Counted from the first letter of the stretch, positions 52,687-60,418 are shown. The stretch: 64,000 nt of DNA from Micromonospora sp. PLK6-60 (GCF_019890675.1 NZ_JAIOAA010000013.1:62001-126000); one strand, 5' to 3'. The notes: generated by a model not told the origin, from the letters alone. Numbers and translations are program-made.

Positions 52687-53553
52687 TCATGTCGTCAGGC
52701 GTGGCTGCCAGCCGTCGCGAAAGCGCACCCCGCGCGGCTGGAGCCGGAGCTGATCGTGCACCGTGCCGGGGACCGGCTCGGTGTGCACCGTTTCGGGGCG
52801 GTCCACCACCACGCAGACGTCCGCACCGGGCCACCACCAGCCGCAGGAGCGGGCCAGGCCGGCCCAGACGTCGAGGTGCTCGCTCTCGTCCGGTCCGTAC
52901 CGGGCCAGGCCGAGTCGCCGCAGCACGTCGTAGTAGGCGATCCAGGACGCCTCCTGCTGCCCGTACCAGCACACCGGCAGTGCGGTGTCACCGGCGAGCG
53001 CGGCGCGCACGGGTGACCGGAAGCCGTGCGCGAGGCTGCGGTGCAGCGCCACGCGTACGCCCTGGTGCAGCAGCACGGCGAGCGGAACGCCGCGGTCGAG
53101 CGCGGACAGCGGCGGCAGTTCCGGCCACGGTTCTCTGGTCTTGCCCATCCGCACCGGTGACAACTCCGGGTCGGGGTGCGTGAGGCCCGCGCTCAACGCG
53201 GCGCGCAGTTGGGCGACGACCATGGCGAGATCGCTGGCCACCGGCGGTGTGCCGGCGGAACGCGGGTCGCGGATCCGCTCGTAGAGCTGGTCGAGGGTGG
53301 GCCAGCCGGTGATCAGCGGCAGTGCCTTCGCCGGAGAGTCGACCCATTCGAACCGGGGTCGCGGCCGCGATGCCCTGGCATAGATGGCGGTCAGACAGCG
53401 TTCGGCGGTCGGCCGGTCGGCCGGCGCGGTGGACAGCCCGTGGTCGAGCCACCCTTGGCGGATCAGACTGGCCTGCTGCCACAGGTCGCGGGCGGTGCCG
53501 TCGCGAGCGGGCTGGAGGGGATGCGCGGCGTCGTGCCGCGCGGGGGCGCTCAA
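52687..53553 (-). CDS. Conserved hypothetical protein, possible DUF6745
   Basis: A 288-residue Trp-rich protein. The C-terminal block SCGWWWPGADVCVVVDRPETVHTEP and RFRDGW resembles DUF6745 proteins, which are of unknown function and often sit in accessory regions. The open frame starts at TTG 53553 with no good Shine-Dalgarno, so the true start may be further in. There is no signal peptide. Confidence 0.65.
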   Translation of the reverse strand: MSAPARHDAAHPLQPARDGTARDLWQQASLIRQGWLDHGLSTAPADRPTAERCLTAIYARASRPRPRFEWVDSPAKALPLITGWPTLDQLYERIRDPRSAGTPPVASDLAMVVAQLRAALSAGLTHPDPELSPVRMGKTREPWPELPPLSALDRGVPLAVLLHQGVRVALHRSLAHGFRSPVRAALAGDTALPVCWYGQQEASWIAYYDVLRRLGLARYGPDESEHLDVWAGLARSCGWWWPGADVCVVVDRPETVHTEPVPGTVHDQLRLQPRGVRFRDGWQPRLTT

Positions 53554-53706
53554 CGCGCCAGGGCGTCGCCGCCCTTCCGGTAGGAGATCATCATTCGACT
53601 ATGGCGTACGGGGCGGCGCCGGCGCAACCGGTTACCCGGGCGGCGCGGCGGCGGGCTTTCGCTTGTCGCGTTTCGCGGTGCGCCCCGGGGTGGCCGGTCT
53701 GACACG

Positions 53707-53807
53707 CTACGAACTTGATGTCGTAGACGAATCAGCCGGCCGGGAGATGCCCGCCGCTTGCCGCATTTTGCGCCGGAGGTGATTCGTTCACGTCATCAAG
53801 TTCGTAG
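53707..53807. repeat. Pair of 28-nt inverted repeats with divergent 6-nt core
   Basis: Left arm 53707-53734 begins CTACGAACTTGATG, has a 6-nt TCGTAG, then ACGAATCA. Right arm 53780-53807, read on the minus strand, has the same 14 nt, a different 6 nt (ACGTGA) and the same 8 nt. The 45-nt loop has no ORF. The left arm also contains an internal CTACGA...TCGTAG palindrome. The conserved-flank/variable-core layout resembles paired recombinase or regulator sites; function is unknown. Confidence 0.75.
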
Positions 53808-53857
53808 GTTGCGCGACACACCTCCGGCTGCCGGTACCCCCTCAGCCGGATCGACGA

Positions 53858-53892
53858 TCAGGACGGGCGACCGCCGAACGCCGAACGCCCAG
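53858..53892. repeat. Direct repeat copy 1 (partner at 54917-54945)
   Basis: TCAGGACGGGCGACCG followed by CCGAACG and then CCGAACGCCCAG. The partner at 54917-54945 has the same two blocks, 16 and 12 nt, separated by one nt instead of seven. The pair flanks the lipoprotein gene. The partner is inside the YCII-like coding sequence, so this copy looks like a fragment of that gene. Confidence 0.6.
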
Positions 53893-53996
53893 GATCCGTG
53901 GGGCAGCCGAGATGCCCGCACGGACGACCTGATCTTGCTCCGCTACGATGCCCCGGACCGGCGTGGGTCGGATGGCACCGAGAGGGGCGCGGCAGC

Positions 53997-54863
53997 ATGC
54001 AGGCGATGGTCCGGATCGTGCTGGTCGGTTTGCTGGTGGCGGCGACGGGGGCGTGTCACAGCGGCTCAGAGGCGTCGCCGGCCCGGTCCGATCCGGCGTT
54101 CCTGCCGGCGTCCGGGGCCTGCCATCAGACGATGACGGAGGGGCGCCACGACGAGGCGTACCGCCCAATCCCGTGCAGCTCCCGGCACGAGACGGAAACG
54201 CTCCTGGTGAGCAGCTTCGGTGGGGTCGACGCCGAGGCGGAGGCTGCACCGGACGCCGACAGCGAGGCCATGTTCCGCGTCTACGACGCCTGCGACAGGC
54301 GGGCCGAGCAGTGGCTCGGTGGCGACTGGCGGAAGTCCCGGCTGGCGATGAAGGCGTTGGTCCCGAGCGCCGACCAGTGGTCGGCCGGCGAGCGCTGGTA
54401 CCGCTGTGACGTGGCCGAGATGGAGGCACTGGACCTGTGGGTGCCGATCCCCCGGGCCAACAGCCTCAAGGGCGCCCTCCGCGGGGACTCGCCGATGCTG
54501 CTCGCCTGTTTCCGGGAACCCCGGTTCGACGGTGACGATCTGCTGAGCATTCCGCCGGCATCCTGCACCGGGCCGCACGACACGGAATTCGTCGGTACCT
54601 GGCGCTCCGAACTCACGCCGGACGACGAATCGATCTCCGGCGAGGACCTCGACGAGGGATGCTGGGGGATCGCTGCGAGCTTCGTGGACGTTCCGGAGAA
54701 GACGCTGCGCAAGCGGATGCGGATAATGACGACCTTCGTCGAACTGCCGGAGTGGACGGCGGGCTTCCCCGGCGGCCTCTGCTTCCTGCAAGCGCCGTCA
54801 CATTCGCTCACCCGGTCGCTGCGGGGCGCCGGTGCCGGGGGCCTGCCGTCCGGCGGTGCCTGA
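53997..54863 (+). CDS. Lipoprotein, septum-formation-family-like
   Basis: A 288-residue lipoprotein. The N-terminus MQAMVRIVLVGLLVAATGAC carries a lipobox (TGAC) for lipid anchoring. Two repeats of a Cys/Trp-rich extracytoplasmic domain follow, with pairs such as CHQTMTEGRHDEAYRPIPC, YDACDRRAEQWLGGDW and CFREP...SC. This pattern resembles the septum formation family proteins of actinobacteria. It is flanked by short direct repeats, and its stop overlaps the convergent YCII-like gene by 66 nt. Confidence 0.75.
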   Translation: MQAMVRIVLVGLLVAATGACHSGSEASPARSDPAFLPASGACHQTMTEGRHDEAYRPIPCSSRHETETLLVSSFGGVDAEAEAAPDADSEAMFRVYDACDRRAEQWLGGDWRKSRLAMKALVPSADQWSAGERWYRCDVAEMEALDLWVPIPRANSLKGALRGDSPMLLACFREPRFDGDDLLSIPPASCTGPHDTEFVGTWRSELTPDDESISGEDLDEGCWGIAASFVDVPEKTLRKRMRIMTTFVELPEWTAGFPGGLCFLQAPSHSLTRSLRGAGAGGLPSGGA

Positions 54864-55469
54864 CGCGATCCTCGCCGGTCGCGGATCGCCTCGCCGGTGG
54901 CCGTCGGAGCTTCCGTTCAGGACGGGCGACCGGCCGAACGCCCAGTCGTGCACCTCGATCTCGGCGTACCGCGCGGCGGTCAGCACGGCGCGTGCCTCGT
55001 CCGGGTCGGCCGCCCGGACCAGTGCCGCCGTACCCAGCCAGGTCGTGCCGTCGTCGGACAGCAACGGCCCGTACGCGATCAGGTCGTGGCGGTCGGCCGG
55101 CGCGGTGAGGTCGGCGGCCGGGCCGGTGCCGAGCCCGAGCACCAGGTAGCGGTTGCCGCCGTCCCGGCCGCCGGGAAAGTCCCACATGGTGCGCCCCAGC
55201 GTGTTGCGCCACCGGCGCAGCAGCACGTCCCGGTAGGCGCCCGCCTGGTAGTTGGGCTCGTCGAAGGCGAACGCCCGGGCGGCCGTCGGATCGGGCAGGT
55301 CGAGGATGTGCAGGCTGCCGGTGGGCGTGCGGCCGTCCTGACCGAAAGTCGGCCCACGGGCGATCATCACCGCCGCATAGCCGTCCATGTAGGACCAGTG
55401 CGCTTCGCGCAGTTCCTCGCGCAGGGCCAGCGAGTCCCGGCGGTCGCGGTGATAGCAGAAGAATTCCAT
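54798..55469 (-). CDS. YCII-like (DGPF-fold) protein with two related halves
   Basis: A 223-residue protein. The N-terminal YCII-like part (MEFFCYHRDRRDSLALREEL, then RGPTFGQDGRTPTGSLHIL) and a second similar half (YLVLGLGTG, LIAYGPLLSDDGTTWLGTAALV, EVHDWAFGRSPVL) give a tandem layout with both DGPF-like turns (ARGP, AYGP). The C-terminal 35 residues are low-complexity. Function is unknown. It overlaps the lipoprotein gene at its 3' end. Confidence 0.75.
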   Translation of the reverse strand: MEFFCYHRDRRDSLALREELREAHWSYMDGYAAVMIARGPTFGQDGRTPTGSLHILDLPDPTAARAFAFDEPNYQAGAYRDVLLRRWRNTLGRTMWDFPGGRDGGNRYLVLGLGTGPAADLTAPADRHDLIAYGPLLSDDGTTWLGTAALVRAADPDEARAVLTAARYAEIEVHDWAFGRSPVLNGSSDGHRRGDPRPARIASGTAGRQAPGTGAPQRPGERM

Positions 55470-55541
55470 GCCGTGATCCTGCTCGTCGTGCCTGGCGTGG
55501 ATCGGAAGCGGGGTACCGCCCGGTCGCGTCGGTCTGGTGCT

Positions 55542-56288
55542 TCAGCCGATGGGGATCCGGTAGACGAGGTCGTACCGGCCACCCGGTAGCACGATGTCTG
55601 CCGTCTCGACCGGTAGGTCGCCGGCAAGGTAGGTCCGCTCGATGGTGTGTACGAACGCGCGGGCCGGAAGGCTGAGAGCTTCCACCTCACCGGCCGTCGC
55701 AGCCCGGAGGCTTACGCGTTCGACGACCTCGCTGAGCCGGACACCGATCACGTCCATGCGGGCCACCACGCCCGCCGGTCCGCCGGCTTCCGGCCACTCC
55801 ACGGGCGTGCCCTGTGTGATGGCGAGCGGCTCGTAGGAGGTGGAGAGCTGGATCGGCTCGCCGTCGGCGAGGAACCGGTAGGACGTTCGCATCACCGCCG
55901 CTCCCGGCTCGACGCCGAGCCGGGCGGCGATCCGCTCATCCGCCTGGTCGTGGCGGCTGTCGTGCTCCCAGGTCCCCTGCTGCCCGGCGCGAGCCGCGTC
56001 GCGGGCGAATGGCGAGGTTGGACCGTCGCCAGCCCGCAGGTCGCGGCCCTGCGCATGACGGACCAGCCGGCGGGTGTCGCGGACGTACACGCCGGAGCCA
56101 GCGCGCCCCTCCACGATGCCCTCTCCCTTGAGTACGGCGATCGCCCACTTGGCCACGGTGCGACTCACGCCGTACTGGCGCATCAGGCCGGTTTCCGACG
56201 GGAGCTTCGCCCCGGCGGGAAGGTCGCCAGACATGATCGCGGCCCGCAGGTCGGCAGCGATCTTCAGATAGGCAGGCGAGGTCGGCAT
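55542..56288 (-). CDS. GntR/HutC-family transcriptional regulator (UTRA domain)
   Basis: A 248-residue regulator from ATG 56288 (MPTSPAYLK), which has GGAGG 10 nt upstream; upstream in-frame starts lie beyond that site. Winged-helix GntR domain at 1-75 (LPSETGLMRQYGVSRTVAKWAIAVLKGEGIVEGRAGSGVYV, in part), then a UTRA effector domain (about 105-245, VMRTSYRFLADGEPIQLSTSYEP, in part). Divergent from a small-ORF cluster, with palindrome CTAGTGCACTAG between them. Confidence 0.93.
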   Translation of the reverse strand: MPTSPAYLKIAADLRAAIMSGDLPAGAKLPSETGLMRQYGVSRTVAKWAIAVLKGEGIVEGRAGSGVYVRDTRRLVRHAQGRDLRAGDGPTSPFARDAARAGQQGTWEHDSRHDQADERIAARLGVEPGAAVMRTSYRFLADGEPIQLSTSYEPLAITQGTPVEWPEAGGPAGVVARMDVIGVRLSEVVERVSLRAATAGEVEALSLPARAFVHTIERTYLAGDLPVETADIVLPGGRYDLVYRIPIG

Positions 56289-56374
56289 TCGAGTTTTACC
56301 TCCGGTCAGCCTGCTCAGTCGATCACACCCAACCTGGTGTGCCAAGTTCGCGCGCCCTCTTGCCTGAGGCGAAC

Positions 56375-56386
56375 CTAGTGCACTAG
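56375..56386. promoter_or_regulatory. GntR-type palindrome
   Basis: CTAGTGCACTAG is a perfect 12-bp palindrome 6 nt before ATG 56393 and 87 nt from the divergent gntR start. The sequence AGTGCACT fits the symmetry of HutC/GntR operators. A -10-like TAGCTT (56384-56389) overlaps it, so binding would block the rightward promoter. Confidence 0.65.
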
Positions 56387-56392
56387 CTTTCA

Positions 56393-56932
56393 ATGGCGTC
56401 CCGTTACTGCCTGGCTCCGGTCAGCAACCATGCCTGGGAGTGGCGGGACGCCCCAATTGAGCGACCAGCGCCTGCGCATCTCCAGGGCACGGTCTGTTTC
56501 CCATGGTGCGAGGGAGGCCCCTTGGCAACTTCCGGGTACGCGATTGTCCGCAGGCTGATCGGACGACCCGAGGCCGTGCAGTGCGGCGTCGGCCGGCTTA
56601 TCCAAGAACACGAGCATGCCGAGGCGCATCAACGGTTGCTCGATCAGGCGAGGCGTTCACGGGATGTGCGGCGGAACCGCGAGCTGACGCAGGAGGTCCT
56701 TACTGCGTCGCTGAAGTCAGGGAACGAAGCGTGCAGCACATCGACTAACGGCCGGCAGCGTGTCGCGTACGAGGAATATCTCCTCGCCGTCGCGCTGACC
56801 CTGGCCCGACGCCACCGGCCGGTGTGGTCGTGGCGGAGGTGGCGGCGGATCTGTCGCTGCGGAGCGGACCTGCCGTGCCGTTTCCGCCACCGGATGCCGA
56901 TCGGTCGCGCCCACTGGCCGCAGGGGAGCTGA
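56393..56932 (+). CDS. Hypothetical protein with Cys-rich C-terminal block
   Basis: A 179-residue protein. The C-terminal 50 residues (YEEYLLAVALTLARRHRPVW, then WRRWRRICRCGADLPCRFRHRMPI) form a recognisable actinobacterial small-protein module with CRCGADLPC. The N-terminal 110 residues are less typical and lower in GC3, so this could be an altered or fused gene. It is divergent from the GntR regulator, and the next gene begins 1 nt after its stop. Function is unknown. Confidence 0.6.
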   Translation: MASRYCLAPVSNHAWEWRDAPIERPAPAHLQGTVCFPWCEGGPLATSGYAIVRRLIGRPEAVQCGVGRLIQEHEHAEAHQRLLDQARRSRDVRRNRELTQEVLTASLKSGNEACSTSTNGRQRVAYEEYLLAVALTLARRHRPVWSWRRWRRICRCGADLPCRFRHRMPIGRAHWPQGS

Positions 56933-56933
56933 G

Positions 56934-57110
56934 GTGACCGACCAGGAGCAGGCGATCCTGGCTGTGCACGTGCGCGGGCTCGACGGCATGTGTGCCGGGT
57001 GCCGGGCGTGGTGGGGGCGGCTCACCCCGTACCCGTGCTGGCAGGTGGAGTGGGCGACCAGCCGGCGGGCGCGGGCGATCACCGCGCGTTTCCTCGGGGT
57101 CGGAGCGTGA
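56934..57110 (+). CDS. Small Cys-containing protein (58 residues)
   Basis: GTG 56934 starts 1 nt after the previous stop. The peptide VTDQEQAILAVHVRGLDGMC continues with AGCRAWWGRLTPYPCWQVEW. It has one CxxC (MCAGC) and a further Cys, like a zinc-ribbon half. GGGGAG lies about 6 nt upstream of the start. Coupled to the genes on either side. Confidence 0.65.
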   Translation: MTDQEQAILAVHVRGLDGMCAGCRAWWGRLTPYPCWQVEWATSRRARAITARFLGVGA

Positions 57111-57325
57111 CCACCCACGGGCCGGTGCTGCCGATCTGGACCTGCGGCGGCTGCGGAGCGCCGTGGCCGTGCGCCACCCGGCGGCAGGAGCTGCGGGCCG
57201 AGTACGCGGACGCGCCGGTCTCGCTGGCGTTGTACCTGGGGGCGCAGCTCGTCCGCGCCACCGCGGACCTGACCTGGGCGCCCGCCGGCACCCTGCACCG
57301 GCGCTTCCTGGGCTGGCTGCGGTGA
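57107..57325 (+). CDS. Small Cys-containing protein (72 residues)
   Basis: GTG 57107 overlaps the stop of the previous gene (GTGA). VTTHGPVLPIWTCGGCGAPW then PCATRRQELRAEY; CGGC...PC is again zinc-ribbon-like, and the tail LHRRFLGWLR is conserved in related actinobacterial proteins, sometimes mislabelled as flavin reductase. The run of three coupled genes behind a GntR repressor is a conserved-looking small cluster. Function is unknown. Confidence 0.7.
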   Translation: MTTHGPVLPIWTCGGCGAPWPCATRRQELRAEYADAPVSLALYLGAQLVRATADLTWAPAGTLHRRFLGWLR

Positions 57326-57423
57326 GCGCGTCGCGCGGGGCCACGGCACGGCCCTGTTGCCGCTAGGCTGGCCGCAGCGTCGCGTGCCGGTGGCAGACCG
57401 TGTCAGGCATGGAGGCGCCGGAC

Positions 57424-57461
57424 CGAAGGGAAGCACGACGTTGATGACCGTCGTCCCTTCG
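57424..57461 (+). promoter_or_regulatory. Bulged stem-loop before the hemerythrin gene
   Basis: CGAAGGGA + bulge AGCA + CGACG, an 8-nt loop, then the exact partner strands CGTCG and TCCCTTCG. This makes a 13-bp stem with a 4-nt bulge that ends 10 nt before GTG 57472. No Shine-Dalgarno is visible there, so the structure could affect translation; it might also be a terminator of the small-ORF cluster. Confidence 0.4.
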
Positions 57462-57471
57462 CCCTTCACTC

Positions 57472-57942
57472 GTGAGTGAGGGCGAGCAGACCAGGCTGGT
57501 GGCCTGGAGCCGAGAGTTGCAGGCCGTTCATGTCCGGCTGCGCGAAGCGCTGACGGTGACCCGGCAGGCCCTGGCCGCCGGCGAGCCGGCGCAGCCGGCG
57601 ACCAGGGACCTGCTGTTGTTCTGTCACGGGTTCTGTGCCGCGTTGACCGCCCACCACGAGGGCGAGGACCGCGACCTGTTCCCGGCGATCGCCGGGCGGC
57701 ACCCCGAGTTGCGCGAGGCGCTGCGCTACCTGCGGCAGGACCACTCGATGATCGCGCACCTGCTGGCCGGGTTGCAGGCCGCCGTGGCCCGGTCCGCCCC
57801 ACCGGAAGAGCTGGCCCGCCATCTGGAGGGGGTGGCGGCCATCATGGAGTCACACTTCCGGTACGAGGAACGCCAGCTGCGTACGGTGCTGGCGACCCTG
57901 GCCCTGGACGCGGACCCGGCGGTGGTGCTGGGGCCGCTGTGA
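57472..57942 (+). CDS. Hemerythrin-like (HHE cation-binding) protein
   Basis: A 156-residue four-helix protein with the di-iron-type ligands: H in VHVRLREAL, HGFCAALTAHHEGEDRDLF, QDHSMIAHLL and ESHFRYEERQL. This is the HHE layout of non-canonical hemerythrin-like proteins in actinobacteria, which may bind O2 or reactive oxygen or nitrogen species. A bulged stem-loop precedes the GTG start. Transcribed convergently with rox. Confidence 0.87.
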   Translation: MSEGEQTRLVAWSRELQAVHVRLREALTVTRQALAAGEPAQPATRDLLLFCHGFCAALTAHHEGEDRDLFPAIAGRHPELREALRYLRQDHSMIAHLLAGLQAAVARSAPPEELARHLEGVAAIMESHFRYEERQLRTVLATLALDADPAVVLGPL

Positions 57943-57952
57943 GCCGGCCGGC

Positions 57953-59374
57953 TCAGGCGGCGGCGCCGAACCAGCGGGACAGCTGGGGGAGCAGCTCCCG
58001 CTGGTCGTCCCCGGCCCACGCGACGTGCCCGTCGGGCCGCAGCAGCACGGCGGGCACGTCCAGCTCCTCGCTGACGTCGACGACGTGGTCGACCCGGTCT
58101 GCCCAGCCCCGCACCGAGAGCTGCCCGGTCTGGTCGAGCAGCAGGCCCCGGCCGCCGCGCGTCAGCTCGTAGAGCCGGCCCCGCTTCAGCCGCACGTCCC
58201 GCAGGCGCCGGCCGAGCAGGTCGTGGCCCGCGCCGAAGTCGTAGCGGACCCCGAGCGCGGTGACCTTCTCGGTGAGGTGCCGGTTGACGTCCTCGAAGTC
58301 GAGCAGCTCCGTCATCAGCCGGCGCACCGCCCGCGCGCCCGGCTCGGTGGACATCAGCTCCATCTGGGCCCGGGTGTTGTCGAGCACGTCGGCGGCCACC
58401 GGTCGCCGTTCGTCGTGGTAGCTGTCCAGCAGCCCGTCCGGCGCCCAGCCGGCGACCGTGGCGGCCAGCTTCCAGCCCAGGTTGAACGCGTCCTGGATGC
58501 CGAGGTTGAGCCCCTGCCCGCCGGTCGGCGGGTGGACGTGCGCGGCGTCGCCGGCCAGCAGCACCCGGCCGACCCGGTAACGCTCGACCAGCCGGGTGGC
58601 GTCGCCGAAGCGGGACAGCCAGCGCGGTGAGTGCACGCCGAAGTCGGTGCCCGCGTACGCCCGCAGTTGTCGGCTGAACTCCTCCAGGGTCGGCGGCGTG
58701 CGGTCATCGGCCACCCCCTCGGCCGGCACCACCACCCGGTACGCCCCGTCGACGCTGACCGGCCCGAGGCCGAACCGCAGCTGGGTCCTGCGGACCTCGG
58801 CCACCACGGCCGCGATCGTCTCCGGCGACGCGGTCACCTCCATCTCGCCCAGCAGCGTCTCGTTGCGGCTGGGCTCACCGGGGAAGTCGACGCCGAGCAG
58901 CTTGCGTACGGTGCTGCGGCCGCCGTCGCAGCCGACGAGGTAGCCCGACCGCACGGTCGTGCCGTCGGCCAGCTCGGCCGTCACCCCGTCGTCGTCCTGG
59001 CTCAGCCCGACCAGCGCGCAACCGCGCCGCACCTCGGCGCCCACCTCGGCGGCGTGTTCGGCCAGCAGGCGATCGGTGGTGGTCTGCGGAATGCCGAGGA
59101 CGTAGCCGTGCGCGGTGTCCAGCCGGGGCGCGGGTTTCGGGATCGCCGCGAAGAAGCCGGCGACCGGGTGCTGCTGGCCGTGCGCCAGGAACCGTTCCAG
59201 CAGGCCGCGCTGGTCCATCACCTCGATGCTGCGGACGTGCAGGCCCAGCGAGCGGACGTACCGGGTCGGCTCCGCCTCCTTCTCCAGCACGAGCACCCGT
59301 ACCCCGTGCAGCCGCAACTCGGCGGCCAGCATCAGGCCGGTCGGTCCGCCACCGGCAATGATCACGTCAAACAT
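57953..59374 (-). CDS. rox: Rifampin monooxygenase (Rox-type FAD monooxygenase)
   Basis: A 473-residue group A flavoprotein monooxygenase: GXGXXG-like FAD site VIIAGGGPTGLMLAAELRLHG (in part), DG motif YLVGCDGGRSTVRKLLG, and the second FAD site VLLAGDAAHVHPPTGGQGLNLGIQDAFNLGWKL (in part). Blocks such as LHVRSIEVMDQRGLLERF and DVPAVLLRPDGHVAWAGDD match actinomycete Rox closely. Rox hydroxylates rifamycins at the naphthyl ring and opens the macrocycle, giving resistance. A 19-bp RAE lies about 95 bp before the ATG, so the gene is probably rifampin-inducible. Downstream of map but separated by a hairpin. Confidence 0.93.
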   Translation of the reverse strand: MFDVIIAGGGPTGLMLAAELRLHGVRVLVLEKEAEPTRYVRSLGLHVRSIEVMDQRGLLERFLAHGQQHPVAGFFAAIPKPAPRLDTAHGYVLGIPQTTTDRLLAEHAAEVGAEVRRGCALVGLSQDDDGVTAELADGTTVRSGYLVGCDGGRSTVRKLLGVDFPGEPSRNETLLGEMEVTASPETIAAVVAEVRRTQLRFGLGPVSVDGAYRVVVPAEGVADDRTPPTLEEFSRQLRAYAGTDFGVHSPRWLSRFGDATRLVERYRVGRVLLAGDAAHVHPPTGGQGLNLGIQDAFNLGWKLAATVAGWAPDGLLDSYHDERRPVAADVLDNTRAQMELMSTEPGARAVRRLMTELLDFEDVNRHLTEKVTALGVRYDFGAGHDLLGRRLRDVRLKRGRLYELTRGGRGLLLDQTGQLSVRGWADRVDHVVDVSEELDVPAVLLRPDGHVAWAGDDQRELLPQLSRWFGAAA

Positions 59375-59468
59375 GAGCCGTCCATTTCACTGGGGTCGCA
59401 TTTCAATGCGTACGAATTCTTGATTTCCGCGCCTGATGGCTTCGGGCGGAAATTCTGCGGCATGACCC

Positions 59469-59487
59469 GGGTCTTGCCGCAAGGCCC
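59469..59487 (-). promoter_or_regulatory. Rifamycin-associated element (RAE)
   Basis: GGGTCTTGCCGCAAGGCCC on the plus strand (minus strand GGGCCTTGCGGCAAGACCC) is the 19-bp inverted-repeat RAE known upstream of rifampin-inactivating genes of actinomycetes. It sits between the map terminator hairpin and the rox start; a -10-like CAGAAT lies downstream of it on the minus strand. Confidence 0.9.
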
Positions 59488-59510
59488 CCAGTGCGGTATA
59501 CGTTAAGAGT

Positions 59511-59535
59511 GGCAGGGAGAAGCGATCTCCCTGCC
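59511..59535. terminator. Hairpin terminator of map
   Basis: GGCAGGGAG (59511-59519), a 7-nt loop and its exact complement (59527-59535). It lies 43 nt after the map stop (leftward) and before the rox promoter. The T-rich run TTTCGCTTTT is on the plus-strand side. Confidence 0.75.
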
Positions 59536-59577
59536 TTTCGCTTTTGTGGACTTGTGCCTGCTCAGGGCGGCGGTGGG

Positions 59578-60396
59578 TCAGGAGGCCGCCGCGGGCTTCC
59601 TGGTGGGATCGACCGAGGTGGGGCCGTGATCGGGGCGGCGGGTCAACACCCGTGGGCCGGCTTCGGTGATGGCGACCGTGTGTTCGGAGTGGGCGGTGCG
59701 GGAGCCGTCGGCGGAACGAATCGTCCAGCCGTCCTTGTCGTACCTGATTTTGTCGGTGGAGCCGCAGAACCAGGGCTCGATGGCGATGGTGAGACCGGGG
59801 ACCAGTTTCACGCCGCGGCGGGGGCGACCGTTGTTGGCCACGTGCGGGGCCTCGTGCATGGTGCGGCCGATGCCGTGGCCGCCGAACTCGGCGTTGACGC
59901 CGTAGCCGTAGGAGTGGGCGACCTCGCCGATCGCGGCGGAGACGTCGCCGAGGCGGCCGCCGGGCTGGGCGGCGGCGATGGCTGCCGTCAGGGCGACCTC
60001 GGTGGCCTCGATCAGCCTGAGGTCCGCCGGGTCGGGGGTGCCGACGACGACGGAGAGCGCGGAGTCGGCGACCCAGCCGTCGATGCCGACCGCCATGTCG
60101 ATGCTCAGCAGGTCGCCGTCGCGCAGCACGTAGTCGTGCGGCAGGCCGTGCAGCACCGCGTCGTTCACCGACAGGCACAGCACGTTGCGGAACGGGCCAC
60201 GGCCGAACGAGGGGGCGTAGTCCCAGTAGCAGGACTCGGCGCCGCGCTCGGCGATCCGGCGACGGGCGTGGTGTTCGAGGTCCATCAGGTTGACCCCGAC
60301 CGCGGCGACACCGCTCAGCTCGGCGAGCAACTCGCCGACGAACTGGCCGGTCACCGCCATCCGGTCGATCTCCTCGGCGGACTTGAGCTCGATCAC
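59578..60396 (-). CDS. map: Methionine aminopeptidase, type I
   Basis: A 272-residue MetAP from GTG 60396 (VIELKSAEEIDRMAVTG), preceded by GGAGGGGGAG. Metal ligands are present: Asp in SIDMAV and ADSAL, His in GHGIG, Glu in AIEPWF and HSEHTV. It removes N-terminal Met from new proteins. It is divergent from an XRE regulator with an AT-rich palindrome between them, which is unusual for a housekeeping MetAP and suggests that this copy is a regulated extra. Confidence 0.93.
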   Translation of the reverse strand: MIELKSAEEIDRMAVTGQFVGELLAELSGVAAVGVNLMDLEHHARRRIAERGAESCYWDYAPSFGRGPFRNVLCLSVNDAVLHGLPHDYVLRDGDLLSIDMAVGIDGWVADSALSVVVGTPDPADLRLIEATEVALTAAIAAAQPGGRLGDVSAAIGEVAHSYGYGVNAEFGGHGIGRTMHEAPHVANNGRPRRGVKLVPGLTIAIEPWFCGSTDKIRYDKDGWTIRSADGSRTAHSEHTVAITEAGPRVLTRRPDHGPTSVDPTRKPAAAS

Positions 60397-60418
60397 GACT
60401 TTCTCCCCCTCCGTCTGC

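Larger units (their letters stand above)
53554..53996. other. 443-bp intergenic region
   Basis: Holds a pair of 28-nt inverted repeats (53707-53734 and 53780-53807), one copy of a short direct repeat (53858-53892) shared with the 3' part of the YCII-like gene at 54917-54945, and the region before the lipoprotein gene with a -10-like TACGAT near 53943. No gene is visible. Confidence 0.7.

Noticed and set aside
53707..53807. Chromosomal dif site
   Set aside because: The 28-bp length and 6-nt core fit, but the sequence does not match the actinobacterial dif pattern, and two inverted copies would be abnormal.
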